From NCBI GenBank assembly GCA_045651685.1, contig JAZRSV010000024.1:1-8149 (forward strand): DNA of 8,149 nt, written 5' to 3'. Below, one piece after another: positions 1-5,911 of this stretch. The notes below the pieces were generated by a model that saw nothing but the letters and a program-made list of their open reading frames with translations, did not search any database and was not told the DNA's origin. Position 1 is the first letter of the stretch; each line of letters begins with the position of its first letter. A program made the position numbers and the translations under genes. This stretch comes from CAKVLS01 sp045651685 (GTDB lineage Bacteria; Bacillota; Clostridia; Christensenellales; UBA1242).

Positions 1-34
1 GGAGACTCTTATTCTACCGATGAACTACACCCCT
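1..34 (-). tRNA. tRNA-Trp, 5' part only (cut by window edge)
   Basis: Read on the - strand from position 34, the sequence begins AGGGGTG (5' acceptor strand), then T8 A9, a D-stem GTTC/GAAT with a GG-containing D loop, A26, the 5' anticodon stem AGAGT, C32, T33 and two anticodon bases C34 C35. The window then ends. The AGGGGYG-TA-GTTCA start is the usual beginning of bacterial tRNA-Trp, and CC at 34-35 fits anticodon CCA. The third anticodon base is off the window, so Gly(CCC) or Arg(CCT/CCG) cannot be strictly excluded, but the A1 start and acceptor sequence favour Trp. It lies downstream of the ABC permease gene but is separated from it by a terminator and has its own promoter. Confidence 0.82.
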
Positions 35-54
35 ATATTTATTTAAGCTTTGTT

Positions 55-83
55 AGTATATAATAAAACAATAAAATAGTCAA
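55..83 (-). promoter_or_regulatory. Promoter of the tRNA-Trp gene
   Basis: On the - strand a -35 box TTGACT (83..78) is followed by exactly 17 nt and a -10 box TATACT (60..55). Each box matches the sigma-70/SigA consensus at five of six positions. Initiation would fall near position 48, about 14 nt before the mature tRNA 5' end, which leaves a short leader for RNase P. The promoter sits between the permease terminator and the tRNA, so the tRNA is an independent transcription unit. Confidence 0.8.
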
Positions 84-115
84 CTATCAAGAGCTATTTA
101 TTTTATAAAATTAAT

Positions 116-150
116 AAAAAAAAGAGAATATCTAACTGATACTCTCTTTT
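116..150 (-). terminator. Intrinsic terminator after the ABC permease gene
   Basis: On the - strand the segment 150..138 pairs with 132..120 to form a 13-bp stem with one G-T wobble and a 5-nt loop. The 3' arm runs directly into a tract of eight T residues (123..116). It begins 4 nt after the permease stop codon. This is a textbook Rho-independent terminator and marks the end of the regulator/ATPase/permease unit. Confidence 0.88.
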
Positions 151-154
151 AATT

Positions 155-1915
155 TTATTGAATGTCTCTATGCTTAAATACTAGGTATGTCACAAGATGT
201 AAAATTAGTAGCATACTAGCAATAACTATGCCTGTAAATATAACACTTGTGTCTGTAAATACTGGTGAGATAAATAGGTTAGTTAATGGTTGAGTTGTAG
301 TGTATTTTACGGCAAATGCGCCACCAAAATACTTAAACAAATCTAGGTTAGCAAATAAGATAAATTTTAACCAGTTAGCACCTGCAGAAACAAATGTGAT
401 GATAAGAGTGACAAAGTAAATCATAACAGAAATAATAGTAGCACCAACATTTGACTTAAACAATGTAGATATAGCAAACGCTAACATTACAAATACCCAA
501 ATTTTTAATAATAGTGAAGCTACATATATTAGCAACATAACAGGGGCAGATGTGACAAATACATTGCTTGCATTAAATACTGCAAGAATAGGTAGTGAGT
601 CTAGGCCATAGATAATAAGACCGGTTATTAATGATACAATAACACTAATTAGTACAAATACAGTAGCAAAGAACATTGTTGCAAATATCTTTGCAGCCAT
701 TATTTTGCTTCTTTTGTATGGGCGTATAGCTAATAACTTTATAGTGCCACTAGATTGTTCAGAAGCTATCATGCCAGCACCCAAAACAACGCAATAAGCA
801 ATAATCAAAAAGCTCATTATCTCTAGTGTAAAGTAGATATAATCCCAACCATTTGTTGTTGTGTTAGAGCCTTTGTTAAAAGCAAAAACATTAGCATAGT
901 CAGCGTCTGTTTTGTTATTTTTGAAAAGGTAAACACTCTTGGTAAAAGATTCTTTTACTTGGTAAGAGTTAAAGTTTGCAAAATATTTGCCAACATATCC
1001 AGCAATTTTTGCATCAGATGTGCCTTTTGATATATTATGTAGCATACCTGTTCTGATTATGTTTGATGTGTTTTGAGCTGTAGCAACATATTGTTTAATA
1101 TAACCATCAATTGTTGCGATGTTTGCATCACTAACACTATTTGTAGTTGCTGCATTTGTAGCAAAAGCTAAAGCTTTTGAATAGATTGTTGCAAGTTTGA
1201 TTGTAGTTGGAGTATAGTAGTCGTTTAATAATTTATTCATTTCTGCATTATCGTAAGAAACATTTTTCATCTTTTCTAATGTAGCAGAAATGTTATTAGT
1301 AAACTTGCTAGTAGTTATTAATCTATCAAGTGCGCCATAGTTGTCTATATTGGCAGGGGTGATGTTGTTGTTTATTGTATTAACAAAAGAATTAATATAA
1401 AAAGTAAAGTCTGTATTAATTTTTTCGGTTACCAAAACTAATGGGATATCGTAGCCGATATATTGCTCGTAAGTAGTTTTTAATTGTTCTAGCAAAGCAA
1501 CCAATTCGTTTAGCTTGCCAGTTATTATGTCACATTCAGCTTGATTTTGAGCAACGCTAATAAGACCACTTAACTCTTGTCTTCTTGTTATTATATTGTT
1601 TAATCTAAGTTTTAGATTGTTAGTATAATCTGTGTCTTTGTTAGTAATAAAAGTTTGCAAACAGCTATAACTGCTTTCTAGATCACTATATACATATTTT
1701 GAACCAGGTTGTTCGGTTAAGATAGATTCTTGGAAATATGAAAATCTTTCATAAACAGTTTCGCCAACGATTGTTGTAGAACTAACATCAGTTTTTGCAA
1801 TTGGTGTAAAGAATTTTGGCGCTAATGCCAAAATTAGTATTAGTAGGCCAGTCATAATAAATATGCCAGGTCCTAAAAATATCTTTTTTAATTCTCCTCT
1901 AAATAGTCTAAACAT
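155..1915 (-). CDS. ABC-2-type transporter permease with large external domain
   Basis: This 586-residue integral membrane protein is the likely membrane half of an ABC exporter whose ATPase is encoded just upstream. One helix near the N terminus (about 16-32) follows a short basic segment. A long polar, Asn/Thr-rich and largely helical region (about 33-360) should lie outside the membrane. Five more helices follow near 362-382, 411-436, 458-484, 489-509 and 555-580. After the second helix comes E386-QSSGT-391 with RPYKRSKI, matching the cytoplasmic 'E..~GT.K.LL..RP..R' element typical of ABC-2/BcrB-like permeases that contacts the ATPase. The ATG start has an AAGGAGA ribosome site that shares two bases with the ATPase stop codon, implying translational coupling. 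The external domain of about 330 residues is larger than in simple BcrB-type permeases of about 230-260 residues. The substrate is unknown; antimicrobial-peptide or envelope-lipid export is an inference from the ATPase type and PadR context. Confidence 0.85.
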   Translation of the reverse strand: MFRLFRGELKKIFLGPGIFIMTGLLILILALAPKFFTPIAKTDVSSTTIVGETVYERFSYFQESILTEQPGSKYVYSDLESSYSCLQTFITNKDTDYTNNLKLRLNNIITRRQELSGLISVAQNQAECDIITGKLNELVALLEQLKTTYEQYIGYDIPLVLVTEKINTDFTFYINSFVNTINNNITPANIDNYGALDRLITTSKFTNNISATLEKMKNVSYDNAEMNKLLNDYYTPTTIKLATIYSKALAFATNAATTNSVSDANIATIDGYIKQYVATAQNTSNIIRTGMLHNISKGTSDAKIAGYVGKYFANFNSYQVKESFTKSVYLFKNNKTDADYANVFAFNKGSNTTTNGWDYIYFTLEIMSFLIIAYCVVLGAGMIASEQSSGTIKLLAIRPYKRSKIMAAKIFATMFFATVFVLISVIVSLITGLIIYGLDSLPILAVFNASNVFVTSAPVMLLIYVASLLLKIWVFVMLAFAISTLFKSNVGATIISVMIYFVTLIITFVSAGANWLKFILFANLDLFKYFGGAFAVKYTTTQPLTNLFISPVFTDTSVIFTGIVIASMLLILHLVTYLVFKHRDIQ

Positions 1916-1924
1916 ATAAGCTTA

Positions 1925-1931
1925 TCTCCTT
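1925..1931 (-). promoter_or_regulatory. Ribosome binding site overlapping the ATPase stop codon
   Basis: The sequence AAGGAGA on the - strand (1931..1925) lies 9 nt before the permease ATG, counted from its last base. Its first two A residues are also the last two bases of the ATPase TAA stop (1932..1930). Ribosomes finishing the ATPase are therefore placed on the permease start, which favours coupled translation of the two transporter halves. Confidence 0.75.
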
Positions 1932-2916
1932 ATCTTATACTTGTGCTTGTTGTAGTTGTGATGTCGTCATCGACACTTTCTCTATAAGGTAAAACTTCTT
2001 GAGATTGATTGATAGTCTCCAAGAATACTTCTTCTAGAGTTTTTACTACAGCACTGATAGAGTATATGTCTATACCATGACTAACTAGCAAATTGATTAT
2101 TGCTGGTATATGATCTTCGCTAAGACTGATTGTCATAGTATTTTTTACAATTTCTATATGAGAAGGATTAAAATTTTGCATTATTAATTTGCCAGCATAG
2201 TTAGGGAAGTTAACTGATACTGCAATCTTTTGACCGTACTTGTCGCCATGTTTCATTTGGTCTACGGTTTTTAGTTTTACAATTTTGCCATTATCTATGA
2301 TACATATTGTATCGCATATTAACTCCATCTCTGCAAGTATATGGCTAGAGATAAGTATAGATATTTTTTCTTTATGAGCAATGTTTTTCAAAAATGCTCT
2401 CATCTCTAAAACGCCATTTGGGTCAAGTCCGTTGGTAGGCTCGTCCAAAATTAATAACTTTGGATTGTGCAATAATGCTTGAGCAATACCAACTCTTTGG
2501 CGCATACCTAAAGAGTAGGTTTTTACTTTGTCATTAATACGATTTTCCATGCCAACAAGACGAACGACATCGTCAATTCTTTGTCTAGTCACATTTGGAT
2601 AAAGACTTGCAAAATATTTTAGATTTTCAAGACCGGTAAGATTTTTATAAAGCTCTGGATTTTCTATAATACCACCAACATATCTTATAGCTTTTTCAAA
2701 CTTTTTTGTAACTGATTGGTCGCATACAAATATGTCACCAGTAGTTGGTTTTGCAAGACCAGCTATCATTTTGATAGTTGTTGTTTTACCGGCTCCGTTA
2801 GGTCCAAGAAAACCGAAAATTTCTCCTTCAAATACTTTGAAAGAGATATTATCAACGGCGCGTCTATTGCCATATTTTTTTGTTAAGTTAACAACTTTTA
2901 GAATTTCGTCTGTCAA
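1930..2916 (-). CDS. ABC transporter ATP-binding protein (BcrA-like, E-loop type)
   Basis: This 328-residue cytoplasmic ATPase powers the adjacent permease. Visible motifs in order are Walker A GPNGAGKT (38-45), a Q-loop position occupied by glutamate (IIENPELY, E85), signature SLGMRQR (135-141), Walker B LLILDEP with E159, D-loop NGLD (162-165) and H-loop SSH with H192. The catalytic set looks complete. Glu instead of Gln at the Q-loop is a known trait of BcrA-type and lantibiotic-immunity (LanF-type) ATPases, which suggests peptide-antibiotic or envelope-related export. The last 28 or so residues form a low-complexity Asp/Thr/Ser tail. The start is TTG at 2916, supported by AGGAG 9 nt upstream; the next in-frame Met lies inside the nucleotide-binding core. 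It precedes the permease by 14 bp and follows the PadR-like gene by 63 bp, with a probable promoter of its own in that gap. Confidence 0.92.
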   Translation of the reverse strand: MTDEILKVVNLTKKYGNRRAVDNISFKVFEGEIFGFLGPNGAGKTTTIKMIAGLAKPTTGDIFVCDQSVTKKFEKAIRYVGGIIENPELYKNLTGLENLKYFASLYPNVTRQRIDDVVRLVGMENRINDKVKTYSLGMRQRVGIAQALLHNPKLLILDEPTNGLDPNGVLEMRAFLKNIAHKEKISILISSHILAEMELICDTICIIDNGKIVKLKTVDQMKHGDKYGQKIAVSVNFPNYAGKLIMQNFNPSHIEIVKNTMTISLSEDHIPAIINLLVSHGIDIYSISAVVKTLEEVFLETINQSQEVLPYRESVDDDITTTTSTSIR

Positions 2917-2925
2917 AATTAAAAG

Positions 2926-2930
2926 CTCCT
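2926..2930 (-). promoter_or_regulatory. Ribosome binding site that fixes the TTG start of the ATPase gene
   Basis: AGGAG on the - strand ends 9 nt before the TTG codon at 2916. There is no in-frame ATG or GTG between this site and the conserved nucleotide-binding domain, so the site decides in favour of a TTG initiation codon. TTG often lowers initiation rate, which may keep transporter output modest. Confidence 0.75.
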
Positions 2931-2938
2931 ATAATTTT

Positions 2939-2966
2939 AGTATAGCATAAGTTAACAAAATGTTAA
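2939..2966 (-). promoter_or_regulatory. Probable promoter of the ATPase-permease pair
   Basis: On the - strand TTAACA (2966..2961) is followed by 16 nt and TATACT (2944..2939). TGC directly before the -10 hexamer makes an extended -10 (TGnTATACT). No terminator follows the upstream regulator gene, so the transporter genes may be transcribed both by read-through and from this promoter. A palindrome overlaps the -35 box and spacer. Confidence 0.6.
2952..2966. repeat. Perfect palindrome over the -35/spacer region: operator candidate
   Basis: TTAACAaaaTGTTAA is a perfect inverted repeat with 6-bp arms and a 3-bp centre. One arm is the proposed -35 box of the ATPase promoter, and the rest fills the upstream part of the spacer, so a protein bound here would block RNA polymerase. 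The PadR-like protein encoded immediately upstream is the obvious candidate ligand, but this is inference. The classical PadR site ATGT-N8-ACAT is not present; ATGT-N4-ACAT occurs on the - strand at 2971..2960. Confidence 0.45.
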
Positions 2967-2979
2967 TACATAACTTTTA

Positions 2980-4884
2980 TTAAACATGGAAATGTTTAGT
3001 TTTTAGCAAGATAAAGTATAGTAGAGTAGATATAACATAATTGCTAGTAAGAATAATTGGCAACAACCAATAGCTTAAAAAGTCTATTTGGTTAAGAGAT
3101 GTCATACCAATAAACAAGTTAATAGCAAATACAAATACTATTGTGATAAGCATTGCTAAAAATTTGTTAAACAAGTTTATATTAAGCTTAAACGATGAAG
3201 ATGTCTTTTTGAATGGGTCAATAAAGTATGCAATAGTAAGAACTAATGGATAAATTAGTGATAGCCCAAAAGCCCAATAATATATAACTTCTTGTTGAGT
3301 AGGTAGCATGTTAGCTCTATGCAACACAATACCAGTTATTAAGATCTCTATAGCTATAAATAGCCATACAAGCCAACCTTGACACATACGCAACTTGTTG
3401 TAATTGATATAGTTATCGCCTTGTTTTGCAGAATATACAGACTTGTTGTAAGTTCTAAACTTTATACCTTCTTGTCTAAATTGAGTAGCAACAACTTCGA
3501 GAGTGTTGGTAGTTTTTGTAGGGTAAGGTTGTATATATTCTTCTTTTTCTTCAAAAAGAGCTTGGTTAGATGTCTTGTCAGTTTCTACCAATTGCTCATC
3601 AATAGTAGCAGTGGTGGTAGGTTCTTCTCCAAACTTAATATCATAAGGATCTTTTTTGTTAGTGCCAGAATAAAGTTCGCCTAAAACATCTTTATAGTTA
3701 ATTTCTTCTGTTTTATGCTTTACTGGGTTAATATAAGATGTAGTTGGTTTAGAATATTTAATTGGGTTAAACTCATCTGGTCTATTGTATTTGTTAACAT
3801 AGTCGTTGTTGTTTTGAACTTCGATAAATTCGTGAGGTTTTAGAACTTCATCATATTCTTCTAAAGGTTTTGATGGGGTAGGTTCTTCGACAAGTTCTAC
3901 TTTGTTGTTTTCTGGTTCTTCTGGCTCTAGAGCTGGAGTAGAACTTTTTATAAATACAACTTCTTCTTCGATCTCTTGTTTTGGAATAAAGACTTCTTCT
4001 TTTTCTTCTTGCTCCAATGTAGGTTGCAATGAGATATTGTCTAATTTGCTAAAATCTTGATCTAACAAGCTATCCAAACTCATAGCTCCGACAGAGTCAA
4101 ACTCGCCATAATTTGTTTTTGGTTGAGTTTGTTTGGTGTTAAAAAAGCTGTTGTAATTTGTTTTTATGTTATCAAGATCGCTAGAGCTAACTTTGTCGTA
4201 CTTTTTGATAATACTACTTTGCATAGGCTCTATAGATGTGTTGTGTGAATCTTGATTGATATACTTGTTTGTAAACATTGATATGTTGTCAGGCACTTCT
4301 GTTTCGGTAGTTTTTATAAAGCTAGTGTCTTGGTTAAACATGTCAAATTGTATAAAGTTGGTAGAAGAATCTTGTGGTTTTTCTTCTTCTACAACTTTTG
4401 GTGGTGGGGTAAAAGAAAACAAATTTTCTTGTTTTATAACTCCAGACATAACAATATCTTGAGATGCCTTGTTAGATTGCTCAAGAGTGTCAATATTTTC
4501 TTTAATTGCGGTGATATCTTGTTTTATATCAGAGATGGTCTCTGATGCCGGTGTTGATGGGTTTAGTGCGTTAAGAAGTTGGTTAAAATCTTCCCAGTTA
4601 ACACTGTTTTTTTCGTAGTGAGTTTTGCCTTTTTCGGTTATTTGATAATAATGGCGTCTACCACCCATATCACTGTCTCCCCAATAAGAAGAGATAAGTC
4701 CTTGTTCTTCCATACGGCGCAAACTGCTATATAAGCTAGGTTGCTTCATAATAAGCGAACCATTGGTTTTTTGCTCAATATCTTTGCATATTTCATAACC
4801 GTATTTATCGCCTTCAAGTAGGGCGTTTAAGATAATTTGAGATATACTACCACGAAGGGCTTTGTTATTGATATCAACTGCCAT
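2980..4884 (-). CDS. PadR-type wHTH regulator fused to long linker and four-helix membrane domain
   Basis: This 634-residue protein has a clear PadR winged-helix domain at its N terminus: YGYEI (28-32), recognition-helix region PSLYSSLRRMEEQGLI (49-64) and wing GGRRHYYQIT (74-83). From about residue 108 to 455 the chain is polar, Glu/Thr/Asn/Pro-rich and probably disordered, with an acidic block near 290-350 and two copies of KTNYxxF (241-247, 256-262). A basic juxtamembrane segment (about 468-499, including FRQEGIKFRTYNK) leads to four predicted helices near 505-521, 534-555, 575-594 and 603-627. The KK-containing loop and basic C terminus fit both ends being cytoplasmic, with only short outer loops. 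Ordinary PadR proteins are about 100-200 residues and soluble, so this is a membrane-tethered form. It heads the cluster with the ABC ATPase and permease and probably controls it. The start is ATG with AAAGGTGA upstream. The domain calls are firm; the signal and targets are unknown. Confidence 0.85.
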   Translation of the reverse strand: MAVDINNKALRGSISQIILNALLEGDKYGYEICKDIEQKTNGSLIMKQPSLYSSLRRMEEQGLISSYWGDSDMGGRRHYYQITEKGKTHYEKNSVNWEDFNQLLNALNPSTPASETISDIKQDITAIKENIDTLEQSNKASQDIVMSGVIKQENLFSFTPPPKVVEEEKPQDSSTNFIQFDMFNQDTSFIKTTETEVPDNISMFTNKYINQDSHNTSIEPMQSSIIKKYDKVSSSDLDNIKTNYNSFFNTKQTQPKTNYGEFDSVGAMSLDSLLDQDFSKLDNISLQPTLEQEEKEEVFIPKQEIEEEVVFIKSSTPALEPEEPENNKVELVEEPTPSKPLEEYDEVLKPHEFIEVQNNNDYVNKYNRPDEFNPIKYSKPTTSYINPVKHKTEEINYKDVLGELYSGTNKKDPYDIKFGEEPTTTATIDEQLVETDKTSNQALFEEKEEYIQPYPTKTTNTLEVVATQFRQEGIKFRTYNKSVYSAKQGDNYINYNKLRMCQGWLVWLFIAIEILITGIVLHRANMLPTQQEVIYYWAFGLSLIYPLVLTIAYFIDPFKKTSSSFKLNINLFNKFLAMLITIVFVFAINLFIGMTSLNQIDFLSYWLLPIILTSNYVISTLLYFILLKTKHFHV

Positions 4885-4910
4885 AGACTTTCACCTTTTA
4901 TACTAAAAAT

Positions 4911-4940
4911 ATTATACATAAATATAGAATATTCTGTCAA
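4911..4940 (-). promoter_or_regulatory. Promoter of the PadR-membrane regulator gene
   Basis: On the - strand a perfect -35 TTGACA (4940..4935) and a perfect -10 TATAAT (4916..4911) are separated by 18 nt. Initiation would be near position 4904, about 20 nt before the ATG at 4884. This is the closest match to consensus in the window and suggests strong basal transcription unless repressed. It is back-to-back with the promoter of the + strand metallopeptidase gene. Confidence 0.82.
4926..4935. repeat. 10-bp palindrome inside the regulator promoter: autoregulation candidate
   Basis: AGAATATTCT is a perfect palindrome located between the -35 and -10 boxes of the regulator promoter, touching the -35 box. 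The position suits a repressor. PadR proteins commonly repress their own genes, so autoregulation is plausible, but this palindrome does not match the one upstream of the ATPase gene. Confidence 0.35.
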
Positions 4941-4946
4941 ATAAAA

Positions 4947-5020
4947 GTACTATGCAAACTATGACTTTTACAAAATTATATGATATACTAAACAAAACAA
5001 ATAGGTAGGTACTATGCAAA
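4947..5020 (+). repeat. 12-bp direct repeat flanking the metallopeptidase promoter and start
   Basis: GTACTATGCAAA occurs at 4947-4958 and again at 5009-5020, with starts 62 bp apart. The second copy contains the ATG start codon of the metallopeptidase gene; the first lies just upstream of its -35 box. The two copies bracket the whole promoter. It may be a small duplication or a regulatory site; nothing shows which. Confidence 0.5.
4961..4989 (+). promoter_or_regulatory. Probable promoter of the YgjP-like gene
   Basis: ATGACT (4961-4966, four of six matches to TTGACA) is followed by 17 nt and TATACT (4984-4989, five of six). Initiation would be near 4996, giving a leader of about 18 nt before the ATG at 5014. 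The ribosome site is weak: AGGTAGG at 5003-5009. The -35 box is only 20 bp from that of the divergent regulator gene, so binding of a regulator there could affect both. Confidence 0.5.
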
Positions 5021-5712
5021 GCACAAATATAGAAGAATTGCTAGATATAGCTAGCATAAATAGAGAAAAGCGAAAAAGTATAAAGATAACCATAACAGAG
5101 TTAGGCGAGCTAAAGCTAGATGTGCCTGTAGACATGTCTCTTAACAAAATAAAAGAGTTGCTTGCACCTAAAGTTAGTTGGATGCAAAAAAAGCTAACTC
5201 AAAACAAGGGTAGTATGGTAAAAAATCAGTACATGTTAAGCTACAACCAGACATTAATTTGTGGCGAAAAATACGATATTTTGCCGGTAAACTGCACAAA
5301 AATAGTGCAAAAAGACAAGTGTTTGTATGTGCCTAAAAAATTTTACGAAAAAAACACTCAAATCAAAAATATTAGAAAATGGTATAAAGATTTTGCCAAA
5401 GAAATAATCGAAATAAGGCTAAATCAGCTAAAAAATGCTACAAAAATTAGCTATAAAACGCTAAAAATATGTGATACAAAGGCAAAATGGGGAAGTTGCG
5501 ATAGCTCTAGAAACATTAAAATTAACTGGAGGGTAGTAATGTTGCCACCAAATACAATTGATATGGTTTTGCTACATGAGCTTGTGCATATAATAGAATT
5601 TAACCACTCAAAAAAGTTTTATGATATATTACAAAAGTTTATGCCATCGTTTAAGTCAGAGCGAAAATTGTTAAAAGAATATAATTTTTTGCTAAAGCTA
5701 TATAGAGATTAA
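5014..5712 (+). CDS. YgjP/DUF45-family metallopeptidase-like protein
   Basis: This 232-residue soluble protein has the hallmarks of the YgjP-like (DUF45, M48-related) family. WGSC lies at 159-162. HELVH (188-192) is an HExxH zinc motif with catalytic E189, and H198 in EFNHSKKF is the third zinc ligand. A 'FxxLxxxxMPxFKxxRKxLKE' helix follows. The N-terminal half (about 20-110) forms the Lys-rich, beta-rich part usual in the family. All metal-binding residues are present, so it should be active. Family members are called SprT-like metallopeptidases, and the E. coli YgjP protein has been reported to hydrolyse UTP, so the substrate is open. It is the only + strand gene here, transcribed alone and divergently from the regulator. 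It appears richer in ATA isoleucine codons than serS by eye. A strong terminator starts one base after its stop. Confidence 0.88.
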   Translation: MQSTNIEELLDIASINREKRKSIKITITELGELKLDVPVDMSLNKIKELLAPKVSWMQKKLTQNKGSMVKNQYMLSYNQTLICGEKYDILPVNCTKIVQKDKCLYVPKKFYEKNTQIKNIRKWYKDFAKEIIEIRLNQLKNATKISYKTLKICDTKAKWGSCDSSRNIKINWRVVMLPPNTIDMVLLHELVHIIEFNHSKKFYDILQKFMPSFKSERKLLKEYNFLLKLYRD

Positions 5713-5752
5713 AAAAATCACTAGAAAATACATCTAGTGATTTTTATTTTTT
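5713..5752 (+). terminator. Intrinsic terminator after the YgjP-like gene, potentially bidirectional
   Basis: Positions 5713-5725 pair perfectly with 5733-5745 (13 bp, core TCACTAG/CTAGTGA, 7-nt loop). On the + strand the stem runs into TTTTT, A, TTTTTT. On the - strand it ends in a run of seven T residues (5717..5711), so it could also stop transcripts of the convergent serS operon about 170-200 nt after the last stop codon. Confidence 0.9.
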
Positions 5753-5796
5753 ATGGTGTAGTAGGTTGTTTTGTGTAAATTTATAAATATATAAAC

Positions 5797-5824
5797 TATT
5801 CGCAAAACACAGGTTTTACGAATA
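5797..5824. repeat. Imperfect 12-bp hairpin in the convergent intergenic region
   Basis: TATTCG (5797-5802) pairs with CGAATA (5819-5824), and AAAAC (5804-5808) with GTTTT (5813-5817). There is a single C/A mismatch between the two blocks and a 4-nt loop. No T-tract follows on either strand, so it does not look like a standard terminator. It could be an RNA 3'-end structure or a protein site. Confidence 0.55.
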
Positions 5825-5832
5825 ATATAACA

Positions 5833-5885
5833 CATAATACCACAAAATATGGTGTATTATGCAAATTTGCTACAATTATATTGTA
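5833..5885. repeat. Three consecutive inverted repeats downstream of the NTase-like gene
   Basis: Within 53 bp there are three dyads: CATAATAC/GTATTATG (5833-5840 with 5854-5861), the perfect palindrome GCAAATTTGC (5861-5870) and TACAAT/ATTGTA (5871-5876 with 5880-5885). All fall in the 3' region of the - strand serS operon and are AT-rich and weak. They may help stabilise or end the transcript. No open frame, RNA gene or promoter is apparent in the 5753-5911 gap. Confidence 0.4.
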
Positions 5886-5911
5886 TATAAGCAAATTACA
5901 AATATAACAAA

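Noticed and set aside
2732..2950. Open + strand frame opposite the ABC ATPase
   Set aside because: It is antisense to a well-supported Walker A region and its composition mirrors that coding sequence.
2917..2979. Classical PadR operator ATGT-N8-ACAT
   Set aside because: The spacing is not found; only ATGT-N4-ACAT is present, which is not the described PadR site. The perfect TTAACA/TGTTAA palindrome was recorded instead.
3379..3684. Open + strand frame of about 100 codons opposite the PadR-membrane gene
   Set aside because: It lies wholly antisense to the linker coding region, has low-complexity Phe/Ser-rich content, and has no convincing ribosome site or promoter.
2980..4884. Frameshift or gene-fusion artefact joining a PadR gene and a membrane protein gene
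   Set aside because: The frame is continuous with consistent codon use, and there is no internal ribosome site with a start codon obvious before the membrane domain. It is treated as one gene, though comparison with relatives would settle it.
5797..5824. Hairpin as the terminator of the NTase-like gene
   Set aside because: No T-tract follows the stem on the - strand, so intrinsic termination there is not supported.
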